Positions 1 to 8,423 of a DNA stretch of 39,529 nucleotides are shown in pieces. Within the stretch, counting starts at the first letter, position 1; each line of letters begins with the position of its first letter. The notes under the pieces are model-generated. The model did not search any database, was not told the origin of the DNA, and worked only from the letters and a program-made list of their open reading frames with translations. This DNA is from Rhodoferax sp. (GTDB lineage: Bacteria; Pseudomonadota; Gammaproteobacteria; Burkholderiales; Burkholderiaceae_C), in NCBI GenBank assembly GCA_025358555.1, contig JANYJD010000050.1:1-39529 (forward strand), read 5' to 3'. The position numbers were made by a program, and so were the translations under genes.

Positions 1-635
1 CCCAGTGCGTTCTGGCCCCAGGCTTCGCGCAGCCAGGCTAGGTTGGACTCAAACCCGCCAGCGGCAAGCACGCAGGCTTTGGCAGTGATGCGCTCACCGC
101 TTTTCAGCAGCCCGGCTTTAAATTCGCGCCGTCCAGATTCGGCCGAGGCCTCCAATTCGATGCCGTCAACCGGCGCGGTGTAACGGACCTGCACGCCCAG
201 CCTTTGCGCGCTGCGGTAATACGCGTTCACCAGCGCCTTACCCCCGCCCATGAAGAAGGCATTGGTGCGCGACAGGTGCAGCGTGCCCGTGAGCGAGGGC
301 TGGAAAAAAACACCGTGGCGGCGCATCCAGTCGCGGCAGGTGGACGATTCCCGGATTGCCAGGCGCGCCAGCTTTTCATCGGTCTTGCCGCCAGTGACTT
401 TGAGCAGGTCCTGCCAGAACTCTTCCTCCGGATAGGTGCCGGTCAGCACGTCTTGCGGCGCGTCGTGCATGCAGCGCAGGTTGCGCGTGTGCATCGAGTT
501 GCCGCCGCGCCATTCACGCGGGGCGGCTTCAAGCAGCAGCACGCTGGCCCCCGCCTCGCGCGCCATCAACGCAGCGCACAGGGCCGCGTTGCCACCGCCA
601 ATCACCAGAACATCGACGCCTGCGCCCAACTTCAC
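1..635 (-). CDS. tcuA: FAD-dependent tricarballylate dehydrogenase-like protein (partial, N-terminal part)
   Basis: The first 211 or so residues of a flavoprotein that runs off the left edge. An N-terminal Rossmann FAD-binding motif (VLVIGGGNAALCAAL) is followed by LLLEAAPREWRGGNS and HTRNLRCMHDAPQDVL, and then by FFMGGGKALVNAYYRSA. These blocks match TcuA, which oxidises tricarballylate to cis-aconitate, and related fumarate reductase/succinate dehydrogenase-type flavoproteins. No ATG fits: the one at the far end is followed at once by a stop in its frame, so the likely start is the GTG at 635-633, giving V-K-L-G-A-G-V-D-V-L. The C-terminal substrate and cap domain lies outside the window. 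A partner tcuB or a regulator is not visible here. Family assignment is confident; the exact substrate is less so, because related flavoproteins share these motifs. Confidence 0.75.
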   Translation of the reverse strand, partial: MKLGAGVDVLVIGGGNAALCAALMAREAGASVLLLEAAPREWRGGNSMHTRNLRCMHDAPQDVLTGTYPEEEFWQDLLKVTGGKTDEKLARLAIRESSTCRDWMRRHGVFFQPSLTGTLHLSRTNAFFMGGGKALVNAYYRSAQRLGVQVRYTAPVDGIELEASAESGRREFKAGLLKSGERITAKACVLAAGGFESNLAWLREAWGQNAL

Positions 636-671
636 CCCATCGTGTTAATTTGAAAGCCCGGTACTGCGGCT

Positions 672-1168
672 TTATGCCTCGATTTTGTCATGGGTCGCGG
701 CGCTGCCATGGCGCCAGTACCCTGCCGCCTTGATCCATTTCGGGGTGACGTCGCGCGCACCCACCAAATGGGCGCCTGTGCAGGCAGCTCGGCCAGGCGG
801 CGGGCGATGGCGGGCAAGGCGGTGTCGTCGCCAATGAGCAAATGGCCATCAAAGTCCGTTGGCCGGATGAACGAGCCGCGCGGGCCGCCCACACCGAGTC
901 TTTGGCCGCCCTGCGCCTGCGCCTCCCACCTGGTGGCCGGGCCTGCGCCGTGCAGGGCAAAGTCGATTTCCAGCGTGAGGGCGACGGGATCGAAGCCGCG
1001 CGGCGTGTAGTCACGCACCGCCATCTTGAAGTTTTCCAGAGCGCGAACCACTTGCGGCGGGCGGCCCAACTGGGGGCTGCCTGCGTCCTGCATGCGGGCC
1101 AACAGGGCGTCAGCTTCCACCCGGTTGCTGGGCAGAAAAGCCTGGCCCGGCGCGGTGATGGCGTACAG
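672..1168 (-). pseudogene. siderophore-interacting protein (SIP), decayed remnant
   Basis: The reading frame carries the FAD-binding core of the SIP/ViuB ferric-siderophore reductase family: MAVRDYTPRGFDP, WEAQAQGGQRLGVGGPRGSF and HLLIGDDTALPAIARRLAEL. It is then lost near 735-765. The family's C-terminal signature, TPKWIKAAGYWRHGSAATH, appears directly afterwards in another frame and ends at the TAA at 674-672. The NAD(P)H-binding part between them, roughly 60-80 residues in normal relatives, is missing. The N-terminus is also absent: the frame is closed by a TAG at 1171-1169 and has no good start. The remnant keeps fewer than 170 codons of a family usually near 260 residues. It lies divergent to mnmA. 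Very likely non-functional. Confidence 0.75.
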
Positions 1169-1260
1169 CTAGCGCCCGCCACCGCTCTCGGCTATGGTGG
1201 AGTAGTGCCATTTCTGCCAACACAGCGGCACTGGCACCCCGGCGGGGATAATCCGGTCCC

Positions 1261-2502
1261 ATGCAAAAGAGCAAACAACGCGTTGTGGTGGGTTTGAGCG
1301 GCGGTGTGGACTCTGCGGTGACGGCGCATCTGCTCAAACAGCAGGGCTATGACGTGATCGGCATCTTCATGAAAAACTGGGAGGATGATGATCGACCCGG
1401 AGGTTCGAGTGATGATGTTGATGAGTTTTGCTCGTCCAATATCGACTTCGTAGACGCTGTAGCCGTGGCCGACGTGCTGGGCATCGAGATCGAGCACGTC
1501 AACTTTGCCGCCGAATACAAAGACCGCGTGTTCGCCGAATTCCTGCGCGAGTACAAGGCGGGCCGCACGCCCAACCCAGATATTTTGTGCAACGCCGAAA
1601 TCAAGTTCAAGGCTTTTCTGGACCACGCCCTGCGTCTGGGTGCCCAGAAGATTGCGACCGGGCATTACGCGCGGGTTCGGCTGAATGAAACATCAGGCAG
1701 GCATGAGTTGCTCAAGGGCCTGGACCCGTCCAAAGACCAAAGCTATTTTCTGCACCGGCTGAACCAGGCGCAGTTGTCCAAGACGCTGTTCCCCGTGGGT
1801 GAGTTGCTCAAAACCGAGGTGCGCCGCATTGCCGCCGAGATTGGCCTGCCCAACGCGAAGAAAAAGGACTCGACCGGCATCTGCTTCATCGGCGAGCGGC
1901 CGTTCCGCGATTTTTTGAACCGCTACATCGCCAGAGAACCCGGGCCGATCAAAAGCGATGCGGGGCGCGTACTTGGCCAGCACCTTGGCCTGAGTTTTTA
2001 TACATTGGGGCAGCGCCAGGGCATTGGCATTGGTGGAGTCAAGGCCAAGGGTGCCGACCTCAAAGCCGCACAGGCGCGCGGGCAGCGCGGCTTGGGCGAG
2101 CATCAGCCCTGGTATGTGGCCCGCAAAGACATTGAGGCCAACACGCTGTGGGCGGTGCAGGGGCATGACCACCCGTGGCTGCAGTCCTTTGCGCTGCATG
2201 CGCTGGACGCGAGTTGGGTGGCAGGCCATGCGCCCGCGCCCGGCCTGTACGCAGCCAAGAGCCGCTATCGCCAGGTGGATTCAGCCTGCACGTTGAGTGG
2301 CGTGAATGGTGAAAGTGGCAATGCCTTCAGCCTTGAGTTTCCCGACCCGCAGTGGGCGGTGACGCCGGGGCAGTCGGCCGTGCTGTACGACGGTGAGGTG
2401 TGTTTGGGCGGTGGTGTCATCAACGCCAACCTTCACGCAGCAGACAAAAAACCCTCAAACCCCTTGAATGTGGCCGCCATAGCCGGATTTCAGCCTAAAT
2501 AA
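1261..2502 (+). CDS. mnmA: tRNA 2-thiouridine(34) synthase MnmA
   Basis: Cytoplasmic enzyme that adenylates and then thiolates U34 in the anticodon of Lys, Glu and Gln tRNAs, taking sulfur from the IscS/Tus relay. Visible motifs are the PP-loop GLSGGVDS at residues 11-18, the first catalytic cysteine in TPNPDILC (Cys110), the GHYARV motif and the second cysteine in STGICFIG (Cys208). The C-terminal barrel carries [13 protein letters not shown]. At 413 residues it is longer than the E. coli enzyme (368). The extra length is partly an acidic, Gly/Ser-containing loop of about eight residues after KNWEDDD and a longer segment near residues 255-275. The ATG at 1261 is chosen because the PP-loop follows at the usual distance. 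It stands alone, divergent from the SIP remnant and convergent with the VOC gene. Confidence 0.97.
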   Translation: MQKSKQRVVVGLSGGVDSAVTAHLLKQQGYDVIGIFMKNWEDDDRPGGSSDDVDEFCSSNIDFVDAVAVADVLGIEIEHVNFAAEYKDRVFAEFLREYKAGRTPNPDILCNAEIKFKAFLDHALRLGAQKIATGHYARVRLNETSGRHELLKGLDPSKDQSYFLHRLNQAQLSKTLFPVGELLKTEVRRIAAEIGLPNAKKKDSTGICFIGERPFRDFLNRYIAREPGPIKSDAGRVLGQHLGLSFYTLGQRQGIGIGGVKAKGADLKAAQARGQRGLGEHQPWYVARKDIEANTLWAVQGHDHPWLQSFALHALDASWVAGHAPAPGLYAAKSRYRQVDSACTLSGVNGESGNAFSLEFPDPQWAVTPGQSAVLYDGEVCLGGGVINANLHAADKKPSNPLNVAAIAGFQPK

Positions 2503-2514
2503 CCGGTAAAAAGT

Positions 2515-2563
2515 GCCTGTAGCCCTCGCCAGATATGCATAATTAGCTATTATTTATATAGTT
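2515..2563 (+). repeat. dispersed AT-rich intergenic repeat, copy R1
   Basis: A 49-bp element between the ends of mnmA and the VOC gene. It starts GCCTGTAGCCC, has a central TGCATAA, then AGCTATTATTTATA and ends TAGTT. It aligns over its full length without gaps to the copy at 14736-14784 and well to the copy at 11206-11254. No inverted repeats or coding capacity suggest an IS. It may add to transcription termination between the two convergent genes, but that is inference. Confidence 0.7.
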
Positions 2564-2579
2564 AACTGGCTTTGGAGAG

Positions 2580-3014
2580 CTATTTTGCAAACAGCGAATC
2601 CAGATCGGCAAACGACTTGAACTCCAGCGCGTTGCCGCTCGGGTCCAGCAAAAACATCGTGGCTTGCTCGCCCACTTCGCCTTTGAAGCGGATGTAGGGC
2701 TTGATGATGAAATCGGTGCCGGCAGCCGTCAGTTTGTCGGCCAGCGCCTGCCATTGCGCAATTGGCAACACGGCGCCGAAATGAGGCACCGGCACGTCAT
2801 GGCCATCCACCGCATTGGTCGGGCGCGCCGCCGCCTTGCCCGGCACCAGATGGCACACGATTTGATGGCCGTAGAAGTTGAAGTCAATCCACTCGTCTGA
2901 ACTGCGGCCCTCAGGGCAGCCCATCAGATTGCCATAGAACTGGCGCGATGCGGCCAGGCTATGAACCGCAAAGGCCAGGTGAAATGGGGGCAGGGATGCT
3001 GCGGTGGTGGTCAT
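2580..3014 (-). CDS. VOC-family (glyoxalase/dioxygenase-fold) protein
   Basis: A 144-residue single-subunit VOC protein with a beta-alpha-beta-beta-beta fold. The first module starts [18 protein letters not shown], placing a metal-type His at the head of strand 1. [14 protein letters not shown] follows, and the closing module ends [17 protein letters not shown], where the final Glu is the usual third metal ligand. Such proteins bind a divalent metal and act as lyases, dioxygenases or resistance proteins; the substrate cannot be told from sequence. The start is the ATG at 3014-3012, because the open frame further upstream only overlaps ssb and has no homology to the family. It lies 19 bp downstream of ssb on the same strand and may be co-transcribed with it. 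Confidence 0.85.
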   Translation of the reverse strand: MTTTAASLPPFHLAFAVHSLAASRQFYGNLMGCPEGRSSDEWIDFNFYGHQIVCHLVPGKAAARPTNAVDGHDVPVPHFGAVLPIAQWQALADKLTAAGTDFIIKPYIRFKGEVGEQATMFLLDPSGNALEFKSFADLDSLFAK

Positions 3015-3033
3015 TTTTTGGGCAGTGTCCACA

Positions 3034-3525
3034 TCAAAACGGAATATCGTCGTCCATGTCATCAAACCCGCTGGCAGATTTGGCCGGTGCGGGGGCCTGG
3101 CGTGGTGCCTGCGCTGCCGGGCGCGATGCAGGTGCGGGGCGCGAATAGCTGCTGCCGCCGCCCTCTTCGCCACTGGGGCTCCCGCGCCCCTCGCGGCCAC
3201 CCAGCAACTGCATCTCGGTGGCGATGATGTCGCAGGTGTTTTGCTCAACGCCATCCTTGTTGGTGAACTTGCCGTATTTCAGGCGGCCTTCCACGTAAAT
3301 GGGGTTGCCTTTTTTGACGTATTCACCAGCGATTTCAGCCAGACGGTCAAAAAACGTGATGCGGTGCCACTGCGTGTCTTCCACCATCTCGCCGGTGTTT
3401 TTGTCCTTGCGCTTGGTGGACGTGGCCAAGGTGACGTTGGCCACCGCCTGGCCCGAGGGCAAATAGCGGATTTCGGGGTCGCGGCCACAATTGCCGAGCA
3501 GAATGACTTTGTTCACAGATGCCAT
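3034..3525 (-). CDS. ssb: single-stranded DNA-binding protein SSB
   Basis: A 163-residue protein with the SSB OB fold at residues 1-108 ([52 protein letters not shown]), a Gly/Ser/Pro/Ala-rich disordered linker, and the acidic tip DDMDDDIPF. That tip is the docking peptide for replication, recombination and repair partners. The protein binds ssDNA as a homotetramer. A GGAGAA ribosome-binding site lies just upstream of the ATG at 3525. It sits directly downstream of an MFS remnant; an MFS gene next to ssb is a common arrangement in Comamonadaceae, so this is probably the ancestral locus. Length and ends are normal for the family. Confidence 0.97.
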   Translation of the reverse strand: MASVNKVILLGNCGRDPEIRYLPSGQAVANVTLATSTKRKDKNTGEMVEDTQWHRITFFDRLAEIAGEYVKKGNPIYVEGRLKYGKFTNKDGVEQNTCDIIATEMQLLGGREGRGSPSGEEGGGSSYSRPAPASRPAAQAPRQAPAPAKSASGFDDMDDDIPF

Positions 3526-3549
3526 GGTTTTTCTCCAGAATTTGGACGA

Positions 3550-3980
3550 TTATCCTGCGTTTGGCGCGGGTTTAGTTGCAGGGCTGGGCGCAGAGTCAAG
3601 AGCCGCATTTGGCTGGGCCATTGCCTGCGCCCGCATCGGCCAGGCCACCAGCAGCCACAGCAGCATGCCCCCTGCGCACATCGCAAACAGGCCCTGCCCC
3701 CATGGGCGCCAGCGCCTTGGCGCGCACCTCATCACGCGTCTGGTCTGCCAGCAGCGCAGTAACCGCTGCGCAGACCGCACCGGCACCTTGCCGCGCGCGC
3801 CCGACAATCAGCCAGCCCAGGCTGTGGGCCGACGCGGCAATGAAACTGCCTGCCGCAAACACCAGCAACCCGGCAATGATCACGCGCTTGCGCCCCAGCC
3901 GGTCGGACGCCAGGCCAAGCGGGATTTGCAGCAGCGCCTGCGTCACCGAAGCAGCGCCGGTTCCCGCGCCGTCTGCAACA
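3550..3980 (-). pseudogene. MFS transporter, remnant with both ends kept and the middle deleted
   Basis: From about 3975 downward one frame reads the MFS helix 2 to loop 2-3 signature: SVTQALLQIPLGLASDRLGR, then KRVIIAGLLVFAAG and WLIVGRARQGAGAV. That frame breaks near 3705-3730. A second frame then gives a last transmembrane helix (GGMLLWLLVAWPMRA) and a Pro/Ala tail ending at the TAA at 3552-3550. A normal transporter of this family is about 400 residues; about 140 codons remain. The first helix and everything between the loop after helix 4 and the final helix is gone. The upstream edge overlaps the end of the glutamate-synthase-like gene, so a deletion probably fused the two. No transport function is expected. 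Confidence 0.75.
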
Positions 3981-5637
3981 TGAAGCTCTCGGCTGCCGCC
4001 TGTGGCCAGGCCTGGCGGTAGATCACGGGCAAGGCATGCAGGTCGCTCTCAAGCAGGGCGCGGTCGGGCAATTGCGTCAAGATCGACTGCGCCAGCGACA
4101 TCACTTTTTGATCCGCAGCGCGGCGCACGATGTGGTGCGCGGTGATCTCGCCAGGGTGCATCACCCCAGCGGCCTGCACCAGCTCTTTGAGTGCGTGCAG
4201 TGTCATCTGGTGAAAGTTGAAAACGCGCTCGGCCTTGTCGGGCACAACAAGTGACTGCTGGCGCAGCGGGTCTTGCGTGGTAACGCCGGTGGGGCAGTGG
4301 CCGGTGTGGCAGGTTTGCGCCTGAAGGCAGCCCAGCGCGAACATGAAGCCACGTGCGCTGTTGCACCAGTCGGCGCCCAGCGCCATCAGGCGGGCGATGT
4401 CAAACGCGCTGACTACTTTGCCAGCGCAGCCAATCTTGATGCGGTCACGCAGGCCAACGCCGCGCAGCGTGTTGTGCACCAAGAGCAGGCCCTCTTGCAG
4501 CGGCGATCCGACATGGTCGGTGAATTCGAGCGGCGCCGCGCCCGTGCCGCCTTCTGCGCCATCCACCACAATAAAGTCGGGCGTGATGCCGGTGGCCAGC
4601 ATGGCCTTGACCATGGCAAACCATTCCCACGGGTGGCCGATGCACAGCTTGAAACCCGTGGGCTTGCCACCCGACAGCTCGCGCAGCCGGGCAATGAAAT
4701 GCATCATCTCCATCGGCGTGCTGAAGGCGCTGTGCGAGGCCGGGGAAATGCAGTCCAGTCCCACCGGCACGCCACGCGCCTGGGCGATCTCTGCCGTCAC
4801 CTTGGCGCCCGGCAGCACGCCGCCGTGGCCAGGCTTGGCGCCCTGGCTGAGCTTGATCTCAATCATCTTGACCTGCGGGTCGCGGGCATTGGCTGTGAAC
4901 TTTTCGGCGTTGAAACTGCCATCGTCATTGCGGCAGCCAAAATAGCCCGAGGCCACTTCCCAGATCAAATCGCCGCCGTGCACGCGGTGGTGGGCAGAGA
5001 TGGAACCCTCGCCTGTGTCGTGCGCAAATCCGCCGCGTTTGGCCCCGGCGTTGAGCGCCAGAATGGCATTGGCGCTGAGTGCCCCAAAGCTCATGGCCGA
5101 GATGTTGAATATGCTGGCGTGGTAAGGCTGCGTGCAGGGATTTGTGTCCGCCTGCGCTTGGCCAGCCTGGGCCTGGCCCGGATCGCCGCCAATCCACACC
5201 CGGAAATCATGCGACGCCACGGTGCTGGGCTTGACGGTGTGGTTCATCCACTCATAACCTAGGGCGTGCACGTCAAGCTGGGTGCCAAATGGCCGTTTGT
5301 CGGAGTCGCCCTTGGCGCGCTGGTACACCAGTGAGCGCTGCGAGCGAGAGAACGGCATGGCCTCCACATCGCTTTCCAGAAAATACTGCCGCATCTCCGG
5401 GCGGATGAATTCCAGCATGAAGCGCAGGTGGCCGATGATGGGGTAGTTTCGCAGCACCGAGCGCTTGGTCTGCACCACGTCGTATATGCCCACGCCCACC
5501 AGCCCCGCAAAGACCACGGCCGAGAACCCGCCAATGCGAAACCCGACCAGCGTGAACACGCTGAGCAGCAGGCCCATGACAGACAGGCCAAACACGGTGA
5601 AGCGAATCGGGAAAAATGAGTTGAGGGTGTTTAGCAT
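3943..5637 (-). CDS. FMN-binding glutamate synthase family protein, membrane anchored
   Basis: A 564-residue protein with two predicted N-terminal transmembrane helices (about residues 15-52: VFGLSVMGLLLSVFTLVGF and VVFAGLVGVGIYDVV). The rest is a GltB-type FMN/Fe-S domain: FNISAMSFGALSANAILALN, GAKPGHGGVLPGAKVT, the GGTGAAP loop, GCAGKVVSAFDIARLMALGA and the cysteine cluster CLQAQTCHTGHCPTG. The conserved Cys pattern fits the 3Fe-4S cluster of glutamate synthase. No glutamine amidotransferase domain is present, so it is a stand-alone synthase-like oxidoreductase whose donor and substrate are unknown. Its stop codon overlaps the MFS remnant, and the C-terminus ...QTAREPALLR may lie close to a deletion junction. 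The ATG at 5637 gives a positive-inside start to the first helix. Confidence 0.9.
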   Translation of the reverse strand: MLNTLNSFFPIRFTVFGLSVMGLLLSVFTLVGFRIGGFSAVVFAGLVGVGIYDVVQTKRSVLRNYPIIGHLRFMLEFIRPEMRQYFLESDVEAMPFSRSQRSLVYQRAKGDSDKRPFGTQLDVHALGYEWMNHTVKPSTVASHDFRVWIGGDPGQAQAGQAQADTNPCTQPYHASIFNISAMSFGALSANAILALNAGAKRGGFAHDTGEGSISAHHRVHGGDLIWEVASGYFGCRNDDGSFNAEKFTANARDPQVKMIEIKLSQGAKPGHGGVLPGAKVTAEIAQARGVPVGLDCISPASHSAFSTPMEMMHFIARLRELSGGKPTGFKLCIGHPWEWFAMVKAMLATGITPDFIVVDGAEGGTGAAPLEFTDHVGSPLQEGLLLVHNTLRGVGLRDRIKIGCAGKVVSAFDIARLMALGADWCNSARGFMFALGCLQAQTCHTGHCPTGVTTQDPLRQQSLVVPDKAERVFNFHQMTLHALKELVQAAGVMHPGEITAHHIVRRAADQKVMSLAQSILTQLPDRALLESDLHALPVIYRQAWPQAAAESFMLQTAREPALLR

Positions 5638-5779
5638 GGGGTGGGCGAAGAAACTCGGTAACCCGGAACGATACCAGCACTAGATGGCGACACTGAAAAA
5701 CTCTTTGCAGAAAACACCTGGGACACGTCTCACACACAGCGGCTTCCGCAGCCCCGCCTTCACAGATAAACTGCGTCGC

Positions 5780-6676
5780 ATGACGGACCCCAATACTGAC
5801 ACCAACGCTGATATGGGCACCGCGCCCCAGTCCGACACCGGCACAGGAGCAATGGAGTTCAAGGAATTTGACGAGCTGGACGCGATTCTTGAAGACTTGC
5901 GCACCCGCAATGATGAAACCCCGCAGTGGGAGTTTTGCGAAGGTTTCATGGCGGCGCTGATCTGCTGTCGGCGCGTGATTGGGGCCAGCGAATACCTGCC
6001 TGTGCTGCTGGACATTGACATGGGCGGCGGGATGGCGTGGCCAGACGATGACGTTGAATCTGATGAACCCGATGATCCGGGTGCATCAGACGATTCAGGC
6101 GAAGGCTCCTTTGCCGACGAAGCCCAATTGCAACGCTTCATGGACTTGTGGGTGCAGCGCTGGAACGAAGTGGCCGAAGCGCTCAACGCGGACGTTCACA
6201 CGCTGGACGATGACCGGGCTTACATACCGGAAGTCATGGACCTGAAGGGCGCGGTGGCGGCACTCTCGCCCGAAGCGCGCGCGGGCCTGCCGGGCGGTGA
6301 GGTTCCGTCTTACGGCCAGGTGTGGGCCATCGGCTTCATGTACGCGGTGGAAAGCTGGCCCGAAGAATGGACGCCGCCACGCGACAAAAAGGCCCGGAAA
6401 CTCCTGGACGAATCGCTCGAGGCCATCATTGCCCTCACTGAGGATGACAACGATGCGCCTGCGGTGTGCGTGTATGAAGAAGGCGGCGCGCCTAGCGTCA
6501 GCAAGCGCCGGTTGAACGAATTTGCCGATGCCGTTTGGGCGGTCTACAGCCTGCGTGATTTGTGGCAGGACTTCGGGGAGCGCGTAGAGCCGGTGCGTGC
6601 TGAGGCCAAGCCGGGGCGCAACGACCCGTGTTTTTGTGGCAGTGGCAAAAAATTCAAGAAGTGCCACGGGGCATGA
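5780..6676 (+). CDS. UPF0149 (YgfB/YecA)-family protein with C-terminal SEC-C zinc motif
   Basis: A 298-residue acidic protein. Residues 30-250 have the helical UPF0149 pattern ([48 protein letters not shown]). The last 20 residues are a SEC-C motif, [20 protein letters not shown], whose Cys/Cys/Cys/His set binds zinc and is also seen at the SecA C-terminus. YecA-like proteins are thought to act around the ribosome or protein export, but no defined function can be assigned. The ATG at 5780 is preferred over one at 5684, because the upstream 32 codons look random and the acidic N-terminus starts at MTDPNTD. A low-complexity acidic stretch ([20 protein letters not shown]) is unusual for the family. 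It is divergent from the glutamate-synthase-like gene. Confidence 0.85.
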   Translation: MTDPNTDTNADMGTAPQSDTGTGAMEFKEFDELDAILEDLRTRNDETPQWEFCEGFMAALICCRRVIGASEYLPVLLDIDMGGGMAWPDDDVESDEPDDPGASDDSGEGSFADEAQLQRFMDLWVQRWNEVAEALNADVHTLDDDRAYIPEVMDLKGAVAALSPEARAGLPGGEVPSYGQVWAIGFMYAVESWPEEWTPPRDKKARKLLDESLEAIIALTEDDNDAPAVCVYEEGGAPSVSKRRLNEFADAVWAVYSLRDLWQDFGERVEPVRAEAKPGRNDPCFCGSGKKFKKCHGA

Positions 6677-6685
6677 GGGGTGGGT

Positions 6686-7405
6686 TCACCACGGCAGCAC
6701 AGTTCCATCGTGGTTGAAAAATCCGCCTGAATCAGCGGCTGTCAAACCGTCCACCACGCAAAGCAGGCGGCTTGCCGCGTCGGCGGGCGATTGCACGTCC
6801 AGCCCGGTTTTTGCAAATGGCGCCGACAGACCGGTTGCCACCGTGCCAGGATGCAGCGCCACGCAGATCGCCTCTGGCTGGCTCCTGCGCAGCTCGATGG
6901 CCGCAGTGTGCACCAGCTGGTTCAGCGCGGCCTTGCTGGCGCGGTAGCTGTACCAGCCACCCAAGCGGTTGTCGCCAATGCTGCCGACTTTGGCAGAGAG
7001 CGTGGCAAACACCGCCTTGCCTTGCCGGGGCAGCAGCGGCAAAAAATGCTTCATCAGCAGCGCTGGGCCAATCGCGTTGATGGCGAAAGCGTGCGCCATT
7101 TGCGCTGCGTCCAGCTGGCGCCAGCTTTTCTCGGGCGCGTGGCCGTTTGCCGACAGCGTGCCGGTAGCGTCAACGACCAGCCGCAAGTCCAGGATTGATT
7201 CGAGCATCAATGCAGCGATGTGTTGGGCTGCCTGCGCAATGCTGGCCTCGTCGAGCAAGTCCAGCGTGGGCTCACTGGCGCGTGACAACCCGAGGACGCG
7301 AGCAAACGTGGCATCGGATTCAAGCTGCAAAAGCAAGGCAGCCCCTATGCCGCCGGTGGAACCAATGACCAGCGCCAAACCACCCGGTGAAAATGAAGCA
7401 AGCAT
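6686..7405 (-). CDS. short-chain dehydrogenase/reductase (SDR)
   Basis: A 239-residue Rossmann protein. The cofactor loop is ALVIGSTGGIGAALLLQLE, an NNAG-like segment reads VVDATGTLS, a serine stands in LSAKVGSIGDN, and the catalytic YxxxK is YSYRASK. LHPGTVATGLSAPF is the usual loop after the active site. It resembles C-factor (CsgA)-like SDRs, which use NAD(P)H on unknown carbonyl or alcohol substrates. The start is the ATG at 7405; the longer frame would need a TTG at 7423. The gene lies 14 bp downstream of a LysR regulator on the same strand, so the two are probably co-transcribed. The end is nearly touching the convergent UPF0149 gene. Confidence 0.9.
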   Translation of the reverse strand: MLASFSPGGLALVIGSTGGIGAALLLQLESDATFARVLGLSRASEPTLDLLDEASIAQAAQHIAALMLESILDLRLVVDATGTLSANGHAPEKSWRQLDAAQMAHAFAINAIGPALLMKHFLPLLPRQGKAVFATLSAKVGSIGDNRLGGWYSYRASKAALNQLVHTAAIELRRSQPEAICVALHPGTVATGLSAPFAKTGLDVQSPADAASRLLCVVDGLTAADSGGFFNHDGTVLPW

Positions 7406-7419
7406 GTTGTGAAGTCCCG

Positions 7420-8316
7420 TCAACTAACGCCTGGCAGCGATTTCGCCAAAAAGTCAAACACCGCCCGGATGCGCGCGCTGGTCCGGATCTCGCGGTGCAC
7501 GGCCAGCCACATCGGCAGCTCGGGCAGTTTCAGGGTGGGCAGCACGCGCTGCACATTGCTGTCTGTGCGCGCCAGATAGTCTGCGACAAAACCAATTCCC
7601 AGGCCCGCGCGCACCGCCTGCCAGTGCACGATCAGGTCGTCGCTGCGCAGCGCAAAGGCTTCGCGGGTGATGCTCTGCCCGTGGGCACGAAAGCCGCGCA
7701 CGGTGTCGTCAATTTTGTCAAAGCCGATTAGCGCGTGGTGAAACAAGTCCATCGCCTCGGTGGGTGCGCCATGCCTTGCGAGGTAGTCGCGCGATGCATA
7801 GGCCCCTACTTTGACGATGCCTATCTTTTTGGCCACCAGCGTGCTCTGGTCCGGGCGCGCCATGCGTACGGCAATGTCGGCCTCGCGGCGCAGCAGGTTG
7901 CTCACCACGTTGCTTGACTCCAGTTCAACCTGGATCTCGGGCAGCGCGCGGCGCATGTCGGCCAGGATGGGTAGCATCAGGTAGCAGGCGACCGGCTGGC
8001 TGGCGGTGATGCGCACGGTTCCGCTGGCGCGCGCCTGCGCGCCCGAGACGCCGCGCGAAAGCTGCAGCGCACCGGCTTCCATGGCGCGGGCGGATGCTTC
8101 AAGCTGCAATGCGCTGGCGGTCGCCACCAGGCCGCGCCCAGTGCGCTCAAACAGGGTCAGCCCGAGTTGGGATTCCAGCTCAGCAATGTGCCGCCCCAGG
8201 GTCGGCTGGCTGGTGTGCAGCGCGCGCGCCGCACCCATCAGGCTGCCTGCGTCCAGCGCTGCCAGAAAGCTGCGGATCAGGCTCCAGTCAAAGCCCTGTG
8301 GGTGCTGCGCGTTCAT
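7420..8316 (-). CDS. LysR-family transcriptional regulator
   Basis: A 298-residue regulator of standard length. The N-terminal winged helix-turn-helix covers residues 10-70 (WSLIRSFLAALDAGSLMGAA, TSQPTLGRHIAELESQLGL, LFERTGRGLVAT). The rest is the periplasmic-binding-protein-like effector domain (SGTVRITASQPVACYLMLP, the repeat unit start at DDLIVHWQAVRAGLGIGFV). It is divergent from the epimerase/nitroreductase pair across 107 bp and upstream of the SDR on its own strand. By LysR custom it likely controls both directions and itself; the inducer is unknown. Confidence 0.93.
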   Translation of the reverse strand: MNAQHPQGFDWSLIRSFLAALDAGSLMGAARALHTSQPTLGRHIAELESQLGLTLFERTGRGLVATASALQLEASARAMEAGALQLSRGVSGAQARASGTVRITASQPVACYLMLPILADMRRALPEIQVELESSNVVSNLLRREADIAVRMARPDQSTLVAKKIGIVKVGAYASRDYLARHGAPTEAMDLFHHALIGFDKIDDTVRGFRAHGQSITREAFALRSDDLIVHWQAVRAGLGIGFVADYLARTDSNVQRVLPTLKLPELPMWLAVHREIRTSARIRAVFDFLAKSLPGVS

Positions 8317-8423
8317 TGTTTGCCATTCATAAATGCATGTCTCTTAAACATGTTTATGCAATTGTGCATTGGACTGGATCTTTCCACAATTCACCCCATC
8401 AATCAACTTTTTGGAGTGAAGTT
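8317..8423. promoter_or_regulatory. divergent control region between LysR gene and epimerase gene
   Basis: This AT-richer 107-bp interval holds an inverted repeat, ATGCA-ATTG-TGCAT, at 8356-8369, with the T-N11-A spacing of a LysR operator inside it. A further ATGCAT-type half site lies at 8333-8338, and ACATGT at 8348-8353. A GGAGTGA ribosome-binding site at 8413-8419 serves the ATG at 8424. Operator use is inferred from the position and the symmetry. Confidence 0.45.

Noticed and set aside
4273-5262. 329-codon open frame on the + strand opposite the glutamate-synthase-like gene
   Set aside because: No family pattern; the minus-strand gene is clear throughout.
8094-8423. N-terminal extension of the epimerase
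   Set aside because: Runs antisense through the LysR gene; the ATG at 8424 has a good ribosome-binding site and starts the Rossmann motif.
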